From: a virus
Strand: one strand, 5' to 3'
Virus record (IMG/VR): IMGVR_UViG_3300048928_000176
Coordinates: 1 to 45,372 of that record
DNA length: 45,372 nucleotides
In this document: piece by piece, positions 7,260 to 16,593 of the stretch
How positions within the stretch are numbered: the stretch's first letter is position 1
Layout of the letters: the number at the start of each line of letters is the position of its first letter
Translations under genes and position numbers: made by a program
Notes under the pieces: generated by a model
Databases searched by the model: none
What the model saw: only the letters and a program-made list of their open reading frames with translations
What the model was told of the DNA's origin: nothing

Positions 7260-7604
7260 TTAAGACCGCGAGTATTCGCCATCGACGTTGGCGCGGCGTG
7301 GGGTCTGAATGTAGCCCTCGCCCTTTCGCAGTCCTTCGACGGTAGCGTGGAGAGTGGAATAGTCCACCTGAAGAGCGGATACCTCCTGCTTCATAAGCGC
7401 CACCTCGCGCTCGTTCATGGTGAATTTTTCAAGCACGTCGGCAATCCGGCCCAACGTCTTCTCGACCAACTCAACCCGAAATTCGAGCATGTCCATGCGG
7501 CCACCAAACTTGGTCCACGCGACGGATAATGTGATGACCCAAACGATGGCCCCGAACAGGATCGTAAGCAGATTTCCGGCGCTGATAGACGCATCAAAGA
7601 CCAT
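7260..7604 (-). CDS. Membrane-anchored coiled-coil protein, holin candidate (114 aa)
   Basis: One strong transmembrane segment ([19 protein letters not shown], residues about 10-28) is followed by a long heptad-rich helix ([20 protein letters not shown] onwards). It lies between the spanin pair and the RlpA-like enzyme. The arrangement fits a small phage lysis protein such as a class III holin or lysis accessory, but a single TM segment plus coiled coil is not diagnostic. Start [13 protein letters not shown] chosen at 7604; the frame is open further upstream to 7667. Confidence 0.68.
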   Translation of the reverse strand: MVFDASISAGNLLTILFGAIVWVITLSVAWTKFGGRMDMLEFRVELVEKTLGRIADVLEKFTMNEREVALMKQEVSALQVDYSTLHATVEGLRKGEGYIQTPRRANVDGEYSRS

Positions 7605-7627
7605 TTCCAGATTCCCAGTCTTTCCTG

Positions 7628-7924
7628 TTATTTCAAGCCATAGCTCTGACGCACAGACCCGTACCATCCACGAAACCGGGTTATGATTGCTGCATTCTGC
7701 TTGCGGGCCGACCGTTCGCGCGCAGCGATCGCAAGCTGCGGTTCGCCTACACGCGGCTCCTGGACAGAAACCGGCTGAGCGAAGGCCGGCGTTGCTGGCA
7801 AATTACGGGCGATCGGCTCACGACCGACGCTAGCGCAACCGCTCAATATCGGCAGGAGTAATGCGGCACTGATCAGCCACAGGCCGCTTCGACAATTCTT
7901 CCTCAAGCTTGCGCTGGAACTCAT
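7628..7924 (-). CDS. o-spanin (Rz1-like lipoprotein, 98 aa)
   Basis: Starts inside the i-spanin gene in another frame (95-base overlap). A lipoprotein signal peptide with lipobox LPILSGC is followed by a Pro-containing linker (LPATPAFAQPVSVQEP), as in outer-membrane spanin subunits. The embedded or overlapping arrangement with a membrane/coiled-coil gene is the standard Rz/Rz1 layout. It acts in the last step of lysis, fusing inner and outer membranes. The length is longer than lambda Rz1, and the C-terminal half (AIAARERSARKQN...) is helical. Confidence 0.82.
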   Translation of the reverse strand: MSSSASLRKNCRSGLWLISAALLLPILSGCASVGREPIARNLPATPAFAQPVSVQEPRVGEPQLAIAARERSARKQNAAIITRFRGWYGSVRQSYGLK

Positions 7925-8168
7925 GCTCTTTCTCCTGATCCTTTGCCAGTTCATCGGCGTTGCGTGCGTCTTCCTTGGCGAGCAATTCGCCAATCTGAAT
8001 GTCCTTGTTCATGATTTCGATCTCACGCTGCTTCGCCGCTGCCTCACAGACACGCTTTGCGGAGTTGTAGCCCGTGCGGTGAATTCCGAAGGCGATGCCG
8101 AGGATCGCCACCCCAATGATGACATAGCGACCGAGCGTAGAGACGAAGAAGGCGAGAACGAGTGCCAT
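7830..8168 (-). CDS. i-spanin (Rz-like, 112 aa)
   Basis: An N-terminal transmembrane helix (YVIIGVAILGIAFGIHRTGY) is followed by a long charged coiled coil (KQREIEIMNKDIQIGELLAK and on), ending CRITPADIERLR. This is the inner-membrane spanin design. Its start shares one base with the endolysin stop (TGATG). The o-spanin gene begins within its last third. Confidence 0.85.
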   Translation of the reverse strand: MALVLAFFVSTLGRYVIIGVAILGIAFGIHRTGYNSAKRVCEAAAKQREIEIMNKDIQIGELLAKEDARNADELAKDQEKEHEFQRKLEEELSKRPVADQCRITPADIERLR

Positions 8169-9292
8169 CAGTTCAACCTTCCCGACCGTTTGTCATCGAC
8201 GATGGAATTGGTGGCCTTGTTCGAGCTGACATAGAGCCAGAACGCGGCGCCGCCGATCCCCGCCAGCCAGAGCCAGCCTGGCACATCGGTGAAGAAATCC
8301 ATGACCGGCTGGACGTATTCTTTCACGCCCGAGAATTGGTCCGAGACGCCCTTGAAAGTCGCCGCGGTCAGGGCACCGACGCCCGTGACCTTCGCTACCA
8401 GCCGCTGCCAGAGCGTCTGTTGAACTGCAGGAACGGCCGGCGCTATGTCCTTTGCGGTGACGTTGGCGCGCTCCGGGGCGATTGGCCGTGACCACCCCTG
8501 GGGGAGACTGTCCAGCGCATCCGTCAGTGCCTTGTCGATAACCGGCTGACCGCTTAAGCCACGGTCGTTCTTGAATGCCGCAATGGCCGCCGCCGTCTTG
8601 CCACCCCATAGGCCGTCAATCCCGCCAACCTCATGGTAGCCAAGACTGTCCAGACGCCGCTGGATCGTCTCTACGTTGATCTGTGGGGTCGCTGAGACGG
8701 GCTGAACGTTGAGGGGCTCGTCACCGTCTTCGAATTCGTCTGCCGGTGCGGCGGCCTCTGGCTCAGCGAAGAGATGCGCCACCGGCGGCCATACCGGCGC
8801 GGCCGATTTCGGCTTGCGGCCGCCATTGTCGACCGCCTCGAAATGCATCGGATCTTTCCGGCCGGTGTACCAGCCGCCCCACATCCAGCCCTGACGGCAG
8901 AACGCATCAATGACGAACTGCGGAATGTTGCCATCGGCGTATAGGCCATTCTCTTCCGCGTTCAGATCGATCGCCGCGGCGTAGGCGTGATTTGACCATT
9001 TCGTCTTGGAACCGCGCACCAGCCGGTGATTGTAAGCGCCCGCGTATTTAGACACGCCGGCAGCGTCAATCTTGACCTGGTCGTGCTGACAGTAATCCCA
9101 TATCTCATTCAGCGCGGCGAGCAGCGCCGGGGCCGCCTTCCGGTGAAACTGGATCGCCTTGATCTTCTTGCCCTCGTAATACATCGCGAACGGCGGGACC
9201 ACCGGCACCATCTGGCCGGCGATCTGCCCCTTGCCGGGGTCGCCATAGAATGAATTCCGGGCAGCCTGAGTGTCTTTCGGCCAAGCCGTCAT
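8168..9292 (-). CDS. Endolysin: M15 peptidase, PG-binding domain, C-terminal TM (374 aa)
   Basis: Residues 40-160 form an M15/VanY-type D-Ala-D-Ala carboxypeptidase or endopeptidase: SNHAYAAAIDLN carries the zinc His and Asp, and DPMHFE the second His. Residues about 205-260 (VETIQRRLDSLGYHEVGGID and on) are a peptidoglycan-binding domain. Near the C-terminus VPGWLWLAGIGGAAFWLYV is a membrane segment followed by a basic tail. It cuts cross-links in peptidoglycan during lysis. The membrane anchor is unusual for a free endolysin and hints at secretion control or tethering. ATG at 9292 has AGGAG nine bases upstream, better than the ATG at 9301. Confidence 0.88.
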   Translation of the reverse strand: MTAWPKDTQAARNSFYGDPGKGQIAGQMVPVVPPFAMYYEGKKIKAIQFHRKAAPALLAALNEIWDYCQHDQVKIDAAGVSKYAGAYNHRLVRGSKTKWSNHAYAAAIDLNAEENGLYADGNIPQFVIDAFCRQGWMWGGWYTGRKDPMHFEAVDNGGRKPKSAAPVWPPVAHLFAEPEAAAPADEFEDGDEPLNVQPVSATPQINVETIQRRLDSLGYHEVGGIDGLWGGKTAAAIAAFKNDRGLSGQPVIDKALTDALDSLPQGWSRPIAPERANVTAKDIAPAVPAVQQTLWQRLVAKVTGVGALTAATFKGVSDQFSGVKEYVQPVMDFFTDVPGWLWLAGIGGAAFWLYVSSNKATNSIVDDKRSGRLN

Positions 9293-9322
9293 TGAGTGCA
9301 TCTCCTATGGGAAGGGAAAGCG

Positions 9323-11287
9323 CTAGACGTTCAAGCCGCTAACGACTTTGTTGACGCCAGTACCAGCGTCCGAGACGCCCAAGGTCGAGCCATGAACGCG
9401 GTTCGTAGCAATCATGTAAAAGTCGCTTGCACCGGCCGCCACGGTGATGGCCGCCGCGTTGTTGCCCCATGCCGACGAACTTCCGCAGTTGTTTCCGATG
9501 ATCTGAAAATTCTTTACCGCTGGGCTGACGTAAATGCCGTAGGTGCAACCAAACACGCTGTTGCCTTCGATCAGCGCACTTCCGAGGGTCGTCGATTTAT
9601 CGAGCCAGATCCCATAGTCCTCGCTGACGATCTGGTTGCCGCGTATGGTCACGTCACCCGCCACCGATGGTGACAGATAGATTCCCGTGTTCGATACAGA
9701 GTTGCCGACGCCGCCCTTCATCTCGCAATCGGATATCAGTAGCCGATTGACGGACGAGACAAAGAAATTATGCAGCACGGTGCCCTCGCTCGTGCACCGA
9801 ATAAAGCGCACGACGTCAGGCGCCGTTGTGCCAAGATTGTTAGCCACCTGGGCACCGTAGTTGAACGCACCGGTGAAATCGCAGGCCTCGAACTCGATAT
9901 AGATGCAACCGCTGTCCACGAGCACCGCGACGCCCGCAGAATTGTTTGCCATGTAGAACACGGCGCCGCCATCAGTGATGGGCTGGCCGTACCACTTTCC
10001 CGTCAGCGACGGTGCTGACCCTCCACTCGTGCCAGCGGTCGTACACTGCAGATAGAACCCGCCGAGGGTGACGAAGTCCTTGACGACATACGCCGTACTG
10101 TTTGCTCGCGCGCCGCGATCATTTGCCGGGGCTGGCGGATTGCTGCCACCGCTGACCCAGTCCTGATTGAACAAGCAGCGTTTGAAGAAGACAGTTCCTG
10201 CTCCTTGGCAGTATGCGATGGCGCCGCCAGTGGCCAATCGCATCACGCAATTCGTGACGAGATTATCCGCCGTTCCGGACATCGCCCGGAAGCAGTAATA
10301 GCCGCCCACAATATCAAGCGCATCTAGCGTACACTGAACCGCCCCGGCTTCGAGCGACACGATGGCGCTCGCAATGCCGCATTGAACTTGCTGGAATAGG
10401 CTGAGGCGCTCGATTGCACACCGTGCGGCGGTAATGGTGACTACACTTATATTCGCTGTGTTGGTGAAAATGCTGCAGTATTTCTGGCCAACGCCAACTA
10501 GGCGGACGAGCGGCACAGATACGGTCAATCCGGTTACGACAAGATATCCGCCTTGCGAGAACAGAACGTCGCCACCTGAGTGAAACTGGCAAAGATTAAT
10601 GGCGGCCTGAATAGACGCCTGGTCGTCGGTCGTGTTGTCGCCCTTGGCGCCGAACCACTTGACGTCGTAGCTCCCCTCTGTGCGGGTGCGGACCCAAGCG
10701 CCCACTGATGCCGAGATGGCAGTCGCCTTGATGTAAATTCCTTCAGCTGTATCCGCTGCAATTCTGGCTGAGTAATTCCCGGTCATCCAAACAAAGATGC
10801 CGCCGCGGCCAGCTTCAATCAGATAGGCGGTCTTGTACCGAACCGTACTGACGGCCTTCAGGTCGGAACGCGCCGCAGCCAGGAACATACTATCGACAAT
10901 GCCGAGATTGGCTCGAACCTCGTCGGGATCGTCGAAATCCGCACCGTTGAGGGACGATAGAAGGTCGCCCGATCCTGGATCTCCCGCGATAACGACCGAC
11001 CAATCGGAAGCGGTCCCCGCCGAGGTTGGACCGATCCGCGTGAAATTAACGGTCATTGACGTCCCAGCATAACTGGTGACATCACCCTCCATGTAGTCAG
11101 CTGGGTCGGCAGCGGAGACAACCCGCACACGAGCGCCAGGCTTGTACGCAAGACCAGCGGGAACCGTAAATGTCTTGCTCCCGGTTCCGATCGTCATAGA
11201 TGTCGAAGACGTCGCGGCGAACCCAGGGGGCGATGGCGACACCTCATGAGCGACAATAACGTCAGAAACGAAATTCGTGATGGTCAT
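9323..11287 (-). CDS. Tailspike with pectate-lyase-like beta-helix (654 aa)
   Basis: The N-terminal ~130 residues (fibre attachment and small beta domain) are followed by VKWFGAKGDNTTDDQASIQA, the N-terminal signature of phage pectate-lyase-like right-handed beta-helix proteins. The rest is repetitive, with short beta rungs (IRGNQIVSEDYGIWLDKS, IEGNSVFGCTYGIYVSP) typical of the solenoid. Such spikes bind and often cleave host surface polysaccharide. The start at 11287 is in an ATGA overlap with the preceding gene. Polysaccharide specificity cannot be read from sequence. Confidence 0.85.
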   Translation of the reverse strand: MTITNFVSDVIVAHEVSPSPPGFAATSSTSMTIGTGSKTFTVPAGLAYKPGARVRVVSAADPADYMEGDVTSYAGTSMTVNFTRIGPTSAGTASDWSVVIAGDPGSGDLLSSLNGADFDDPDEVRANLGIVDSMFLAAARSDLKAVSTVRYKTAYLIEAGRGGIFVWMTGNYSARIAADTAEGIYIKATAISASVGAWVRTRTEGSYDVKWFGAKGDNTTDDQASIQAAINLCQFHSGGDVLFSQGGYLVVTGLTVSVPLVRLVGVGQKYCSIFTNTANISVVTITAARCAIERLSLFQQVQCGIASAIVSLEAGAVQCTLDALDIVGGYYCFRAMSGTADNLVTNCVMRLATGGAIAYCQGAGTVFFKRCLFNQDWVSGGSNPPAPANDRGARANSTAYVVKDFVTLGGFYLQCTTAGTSGGSAPSLTGKWYGQPITDGGAVFYMANNSAGVAVLVDSGCIYIEFEACDFTGAFNYGAQVANNLGTTAPDVVRFIRCTSEGTVLHNFFVSSVNRLLISDCEMKGGVGNSVSNTGIYLSPSVAGDVTIRGNQIVSEDYGIWLDKSTTLGSALIEGNSVFGCTYGIYVSPAVKNFQIIGNNCGSSSAWGNNAAAITVAAGASDFYMIATNRVHGSTLGVSDAGTGVNKVVSGLNV

Positions 11288-11688
11288 GCTGAGATCTTCC
11301 CAGGGTGAACGAAAAGAGGGCCGCGCCAGAATTCCTCGGTCACGCCGCTGACATAGGTTGCCACGAGGAATTGGTCCCACTTTCCGGTCGGGATCCACGC
11401 AATGATGTCATCGCGCCCAACAACGAAATCGAGCCTGCCTGGCATCGCGGGATCGAACTGAATTGCATTCCCATCAGCCACGGGCGACGATAGCCGGTAG
11501 ATGAGAATGCCGTGGTCGAAGACCGGTCGGATATACAGATCGAATCGATCAATCTCTGAAAAGTCGAAGCTAGCGATCGATCCATCGGACAATAGGCGCT
11601 TAAGCATGACGCCATCCCGCCAGTCCTCATCTCTTTTTATCTCGATTGTGCAAACGCTGTAGCGCTTGTCGAACTTCACCTGTTGCAT
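11284..11688 (-). CDS. Tail-associated hypothetical protein (134 aa)
   Basis: Lies between the tail fibre and the tailspike genes and is coupled to the latter by ATGA. The sequence (MQQVKFDKRYSVCTIEIKRD, FWRGPLFV) suggests a small beta-rich protein. By position it could be a fibre adaptor or chaperone; no family is recognised. Confidence 0.65.
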   Translation of the reverse strand: MQQVKFDKRYSVCTIEIKRDEDWRDGVMLKRLLSDGSIASFDFSEIDRFDLYIRPVFDHGILIYRLSSPVADGNAIQFDPAMPGRLDFVVGRDDIIAWIPTGKWDQFLVATYVSGVTEEFWRGPLFVHPGKISA

Positions 11689-11733
11689 TTCAAACCTGCC
11701 CTTCGATAGATAGCGCCTCAGCCTTCAGGGGAC

Positions 11734-13680
11734 TTAGTTCATCACTACTGCTGATAGGCGATCCAAGCTGGAAGAGTTCATGTTGTTCGCGTGGGCGCCG
11801 TCCCCCACTTGGTTCAGCGATAGGACATGTACGCCGACACCCGGAGTCCATTGATCTGCTGACGTACACCCCGCCTGCGCAATGACAGCGGAACCGGTAT
11901 AGATAATCTGGGGCTGTCGCCCCATCGCAGCTGTGTTGTCAAAGCCCATTCCGTATTGGAAAAACGAGCCAGCAACTGCTGTCGTATACCCGCCAGCGGC
12001 ATACGATACTGCAACCGCATCTTCGTTGAGGCCTAAGACAAAACTGATCTGGTTACCTGCGCTGCCGTTAGCTTGCCGCACAGTTGCAGCGGTGTAAGTG
12101 TAGGATGCTGACGTATCAACTACAGTTGTCCCTGTCGCAACTCGGTTATAGCAGTTCCAGACACCAAAGAAGGCGGCAGAACCGCCTGACGCTGATCCGC
12201 CGAAAATGTAATCAACCGTTGACGACGCGTTAGAGCGCACTGTACCGACATACGTGCCGCGAGAGGCCGCCGGACCGTTTGTTATGCTCGATGCATTCAA
12301 CAGAATGCCATTAACAATCGTTAGTGAATATCCGCGGGTCGTATCATTCGTCCATGCCGGGCCGCGTGTCGCGCGTAACGTGCCAGAGTCATTCCAGACA
12401 AAAACATCATATACTTTAGATGCTGCGACTGCCGCCGGAGATTTTGTAGCGTCTGTCGTCGATTGAGATACTTCTGATACCGACATCGGAATCATATTCG
12501 TGCCATCGAAAATCGGAACCATATCGCTGGCATACGGGGTGTAGTAAATCGTCGTTGATCCGCTCACAGTCGAACGCATGACAGGAGTGCCAGTCGACAG
12601 AGTGAGGCGACCACCCGGACGAAAGTATCGCTTTACTGCCCCCGTCTGCCCGTCAACTGACGAAACGCCCGCAACAGACCCGGAAACCTGCGCGTCTACA
12701 TATGCTGTTGTAGCAATCTGCGTGCTATTGGCGCTCGGCGACGCTGTAGGCGCCGTTGGTACTCCGCTCAGAGCCGGAGATGCCGCACGGACAATGGCGC
12801 CTGTTCCGGTGTTGGATGTCACCGCGACGCCATTGATGCTTAGCGAATTGCCAGATCCTGCCGTATCGAATGTGGTATTTGTTAAAGTCTTGGCTGCTGC
12901 CCACTTCGTTGTATCGCTGGTATTATCGACATTGCCGAGTCCGACATCTCCCTTGACCAGCGCCAGCAGCGCCTTGAAGGCAGCATAGGTGATATTCTTG
13001 ATCAGCTTACCCGTAGCGCCGTCAAACACGGTCGGCGTGCCGTCAGTTGCCGAAGCTGGACCTACAACTGCGCCATCAACATTGACCTGAACAATGTTCC
13101 ACTGCGCACCAACCGCAGCTTGCGTGCCGGACGCGGTCCCATCCGTTATGCAAAGAAGCGTGTCGCCAACTTCAACGTTGATGCCTGACGCACCACCGAT
13201 CTTGCCCGCGACGCTTACCTTGTATGTCCAACCACGATCAGCTGCGGGATAGTTTGGGTTCGCAGAACAGTTGATGACGCCCTTGAACACCATGGCGTCG
13301 GCTGCGGCGATGATTTGATCAAGATAGGTTTTTGTCGCTTTTTGCGTCGCAAGTCGCGTGTCGCTATTGGCCGCTAGCGTACCATCTGTATCGATAACGC
13401 TGCTTGCGAAATTCGATGTAGCCAGGTCTTGGATCGTATTCGATCCAGCAGCGATGGTCTTGTTCGTCAGGGTCGCAACAGCAGAATTTTTCGTGTCGTC
13501 AGACGTATTGTCGACGTTTCCAAGGCCAACTGTGCTTTTCGTCAGCCACGATAAAATCCAGGTCCGAACCTGAGAAAACAGGAACTTGACGTTTCCACCA
13601 TCCTGCACAGCGCGAAAAAAATCGCTGTCGGTTGGCGTAGCGCCTGTTGTTTCCTGAGAGGTTTTCTTATCAATTGCCAT
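11734..13680 (-). CDS. Tail fibre protein (648 aa)
   Basis: The N-terminus (MAIDKKTSQETTGATPTDSD) and Ser/Thr/Ala/Gly-rich low-complexity shaft are typical of tail fibres. The segment VGLGNVDNTSD occurs twice (about residues 51 and 246), each time followed by a TLTN stretch; this is the known phage fibre repeat type GLGNVDNTSD. ANSTQIATTAYVDAQVSG is another common fibre motif. The C-terminal 250 residues are the likely receptor-binding part, ending with a GVGVHVLSLNQVGDGAHAN region. Confidence 0.85.
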   Translation of the reverse strand: MAIDKKTSQETTGATPTDSDFFRAVQDGGNVKFLFSQVRTWILSWLTKSTVGLGNVDNTSDDTKNSAVATLTNKTIAAGSNTIQDLATSNFASSVIDTDGTLAANSDTRLATQKATKTYLDQIIAAADAMVFKGVINCSANPNYPAADRGWTYKVSVAGKIGGASGINVEVGDTLLCITDGTASGTQAAVGAQWNIVQVNVDGAVVGPASATDGTPTVFDGATGKLIKNITYAAFKALLALVKGDVGLGNVDNTSDTTKWAAAKTLTNTTFDTAGSGNSLSINGVAVTSNTGTGAIVRAASPALSGVPTAPTASPSANSTQIATTAYVDAQVSGSVAGVSSVDGQTGAVKRYFRPGGRLTLSTGTPVMRSTVSGSTTIYYTPYASDMVPIFDGTNMIPMSVSEVSQSTTDATKSPAAVAASKVYDVFVWNDSGTLRATRGPAWTNDTTRGYSLTIVNGILLNASSITNGPAASRGTYVGTVRSNASSTVDYIFGGSASGGSAAFFGVWNCYNRVATGTTVVDTSASYTYTAATVRQANGSAGNQISFVLGLNEDAVAVSYAAGGYTTAVAGSFFQYGMGFDNTAAMGRQPQIIYTGSAVIAQAGCTSADQWTPGVGVHVLSLNQVGDGAHANNMNSSSLDRLSAVVMN

Positions 13681-13682
13681 GT

Positions 13683-14420
13683 TTATTCCCGCAGCTCGTA
13701 GCCGCCGTCTTCACGAAGCTCGCGCACGGCCACCACTGGCGTTGCTTCATCAAATTTCAAGGTTACGTTTCCGAAGCGAAGACCATCGAGCGATGCAAGC
13801 GCGTCTGCGCCCTGATCATCTGAAGCGAACCGCATCTCGCAGGTAGGCGCTGCGAAGTTGACGGCGGTGCCTGCGGCAAGATCTTCCCTAACCCAAGGCC
13901 AGATCGACAGGTCGTATGGCCCATCTCCGAAGACATCGACCACCATGTGTAGCCGCCGACCAATGCTGAAAAGGTGCCCTGGGATTGGCGCGTCGCCCGT
14001 CAACATATTTACCGTGACAGACGTGGAGTTCAGCTCGGTGTCGGCCACGACCTCAGCCGAGATGAGCGTTTCCCGGAGGTTGGCGGGGTCAGCGTAAGGC
14101 GTTCCGTCCAGCGTCCTGTTCCGGACGAACCGCGGCGTCTGCTTTCGTCCCTGAGCGTCGAGAGCCCACGGCGCTCGCGCAAGATCGAAAGCCGGCACGT
14201 CTACCGTATTTCCGCGGCCACGCATCGACATCACGAACGCCCGAAGCGCCAAGACCTTTGCGTCGCTGTTGATCGCGAACGTGTACGATGCCATCCATCG
14301 GTCGCTAAGCTGGGAGACCACCTGCTCGAACCCAGACAGCGACTGCCCACCTGAAAGCGATTTGATCGCCGGAGCAAAGCCGCCAGCTATCGGCTTAAGT
14401 AGGGCCGGAAATGTCGGCAT
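13683..14420 (-). CDS. Tail hub or baseplate protein (245 aa)
   Basis: Lies directly between the tip protein and the fibre gene. The middle (FVMSMRGRGNTVDVPAFDLA) and the later GHLFSIGRRLHMVVDV resemble distal tail or baseplate proteins of siphoviruses, where a short peptide binding the previous ring alternates with an OB-like fold. Assigned by position and style rather than by a diagnostic motif. Confidence 0.65.
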   Translation of the reverse strand: MPTFPALLKPIAGGFAPAIKSLSGGQSLSGFEQVVSQLSDRWMASYTFAINSDAKVLALRAFVMSMRGRGNTVDVPAFDLARAPWALDAQGRKQTPRFVRNRTLDGTPYADPANLRETLISAEVVADTELNSTSVTVNMLTGDAPIPGHLFSIGRRLHMVVDVFGDGPYDLSIWPWVREDLAAGTAVNFAAPTCEMRFASDDQGADALASLDGLRFGNVTLKFDEATPVVAVRELREDGGYELRE

Positions 14421-16202
14421 TTACGGCACCACGATGTTGATAACGCCTGTCAAACTGCTCGAGCGGGAGCCGACGTTGAATCGGACCTGAATGTCATACG
14501 TCCCGGCGGCAATACCGCTGACATGACCACTGGTAGCCGTATCGACCAGTCCAGCAAGCCAGGTGCTCGAAGCATGAAGCTTGTATTGGAGCTCAGGCGT
14601 TGTATCGAGCCGGCCTGACGTGCCCCACGTTACAGCTATCGAGCCGCTTGATGGCGTCGCAATAACGCTGCCTGGGGCGTCAATCGGATCATCGTCGCCG
14701 CCGGGATCTGGCTCGTTCGGTGCCGTTCCCTCTTCGTCATCTGCGTCCCAATCGTAGGCAGACTGGCTGAATGAGCGGACACCAATTGCGCATGTCATTG
14801 ATGCCGGGAGAACTTCGAAGGACGTGATTTCAAATGTGTCGTCAATACTCAGCTCGGCAATCTGGAGTGTGACGAACCTCTCTCCCCAGGCTCGGAGGCC
14901 GTCCATGTCGGTGACAATTTGGCCAGTCCACTGCGGATTAAAGCGATGCGCGGCGATTTTCATCAGACGCCGGGCTTGAGAGTGCGAAGGAACCCACGCT
15001 AGATCAACCGACCGCGTCTCCTCACGGCCTGTGACTGCGATGGAAGTTTCGTCACGCCAAGGATCTGCGTCGGCCTCTTGGAAATCTAAGTCCCGATCTG
15101 TGTATTTCGCTGAAATCACATTGATCTGCGAAATGCCACCTGACGATCCGTTGACGAAATTGCTGTAGCTCAGAATATGCTGGTCGGTGATCGTGACCGT
15201 GGGGTCAACATCGCGGCCGACCCGGATTCCGATTGCGCCATCAGTTCTCTGATATGTCTCGCCGTCGCATGTGGCGAGGATCGCATTGAGCACCTGCTTT
15301 GGAGGGGCCTGCAATTCATATCCGCCGGCACATCGATATCGCGCTTCGGTACCGCCGTTCGCGAGGGCCATCACCTCGTCGCAGAGGTTGGCAGCATAGT
15401 TCCAGTCTTCAGCAATGGCGGCTGGCGTGAAGAACACGTCATCGAACACAGCGAGTCCCATGCCATCGGAATGGCGATGAAAATCCAGAGCGATCAGGAC
15501 CGCATTTTCTGTCCATGTCCACGTATCCCGGTTGTCCTTGTCCTGGCCGGGATCGCGCGGATCCCAGACTTTCGACGCCTTGATCACGCCGCGATAGATC
15601 GGGACTGCGCCGCCGGGATAGACCTTGGTGAAGTTCTTTGCTTCTGGCTGGATGGTCGCAGTCATCACCGCGGCGATGTCTTTGCCCTGATGGAATACCG
15701 TCCAGAGATCTGGGCGAGCTGCAATTGCGGAAGGGAATGCTGCGTCAAATCGCGTTCCGAGCTTGAAATATAGCAAGACGTAAGGAACCAAGTGCTCATC
15801 GGCGTACATATTGGTGACCCGGCCATCACCATCGAGAGAAGCCTGCTTGTCTGCGAACCAGTGCTGAAAGAAGCTGTCTATCTCGCCACTGTTGACCGCG
15901 AGTATCTGATAGCGTGTTCCTCCAGAGACTTCGGAGAACATCAGCGCGCCGCCGACCTTGACGAAGCCATAGTTGCGACGGCGGGCTGACCGTGGCTCTC
16001 GAACTGTGATCTGGCCGTCCTGCGGTGTGCTTTCAGGCTTGGTGCCCAGCAGGGCGTTGGCGCCATAGAGCGCACCAGCAAGGACAGATCCGCCAACAAT
16101 TGACGCAAACGATGCGCCGCCGGTGATGCCAAAGACCGTGAATCCCGCTGCGCCGCTGTAGCCAGCTGCGTTCAGGATAAGAAAGCCAAGCGTCTCAGGC
16201 AT
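14421..16202 (-). CDS. Tail tip (J-like) protein with C-terminal FN3 domain (593 aa)
   Basis: An N-terminal Gly/Ala-rich hydrophobic stretch (SFASIVGGSVLAGALYGANA) is followed by a large central region similar in style to phage tip attachment proteins, and a C-terminal fibronectin-III-like domain (about residues 510-593: APGSVIATPSSGSIAVTWGT onwards). Together with the NlpC-like and 187-aa proteins upstream it mirrors the tip block of GTA/lambda-like tails. Start MPETLGFLILN at 16202, overlapping the upstream gene by eight bases. Confidence 0.75.
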   Translation of the reverse strand: MPETLGFLILNAAGYSGAAGFTVFGITGGASFASIVGGSVLAGALYGANALLGTKPESTPQDGQITVREPRSARRRNYGFVKVGGALMFSEVSGGTRYQILAVNSGEIDSFFQHWFADKQASLDGDGRVTNMYADEHLVPYVLLYFKLGTRFDAAFPSAIAARPDLWTVFHQGKDIAAVMTATIQPEAKNFTKVYPGGAVPIYRGVIKASKVWDPRDPGQDKDNRDTWTWTENAVLIALDFHRHSDGMGLAVFDDVFFTPAAIAEDWNYAANLCDEVMALANGGTEARYRCAGGYELQAPPKQVLNAILATCDGETYQRTDGAIGIRVGRDVDPTVTITDQHILSYSNFVNGSSGGISQINVISAKYTDRDLDFQEADADPWRDETSIAVTGREETRSVDLAWVPSHSQARRLMKIAAHRFNPQWTGQIVTDMDGLRAWGERFVTLQIAELSIDDTFEITSFEVLPASMTCAIGVRSFSQSAYDWDADDEEGTAPNEPDPGGDDDPIDAPGSVIATPSSGSIAVTWGTSGRLDTTPELQYKLHASSTWLAGLVDTATSGHVSGIAAGTYDIQVRFNVGSRSSSLTGVINIVVP

Positions 16203-16593
16203 GGACCGACCAAGCCGCGACAAGCCGGGCCGCTGATCTCGACACCGTCGAAACCCCCGCATCACCAAGAACGACATATCTGCTCGCGACGATCGCACCA
16301 CGCACAGGCGACTCTCCGATCTTGATCATGGCGACGTCACCGTATTGAGGGGATTTCGTGAGCCGGAGCCCGATGCCGCGGAAGAGACGGCCGAACAAAT
16401 GCGGTAGGCTGGAGACGCCGACGAAGGCCTGGGCACCATCGACGGTGGAATACTGCGAGCGGATTTCAGCTGCCGGATCTGCTCCGATTTCCCGCAGACA
16501 CCAATCTGCCAGCATCAGACCGCAGTCGTGCGTACCCAACCGGAACGGCTTTGTGGAAGCTTCCCGCAGGAACGCTGCGAGTCGCGCCTCAAT
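16195..16593 (-). CDS. DUF6950/NlpC-like tail protein, start codon unclear (about 132 aa)
   Basis: The recognisable protein begins EARLAAFLREASTKPFRLGT followed by HDCGLMLADW, with the Cys position of small NlpC/P60-like or DUF6950 tail peptidases. In other phages this protein sits between the tail assembly protein and the tip protein, as here. No ATG, GTG or TTG is in frame at the expected position: the codon overlapping the upstream stop is ATT (16593-16591). In-frame ATGs exist at 16731 and 16719 but would give a 138-base overlap and an unlikely extension. A CTG lies a few codons downstream. The coordinate given assumes the ATT or a nearby start. Confidence 0.65.
   Translation of the reverse strand: MEARLAAFLREASTKPFRLGTHDCGLMLADWCLREIGADPAAEIRSQYSTVDGAQAFVGVSSLPHLFGRLFRGIGLRLTKSPQYGDVAMIKIGESPVRGAIVASRYVVLGDAGVSTVSRSAARLVAAWSVHA

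Noticed and set aside
11736-11745. Second copy of AGTTCATCAC as in the left palindrome
   Set aside because: Only one arm matches and it lies over the stop codon of the fibre gene; chance similarity.
15177-15773. Plus-strand 198-codon frame opposite the tail tip gene
   Set aside because: Antisense shadow; the minus strand has the tip protein with an FN3 end.
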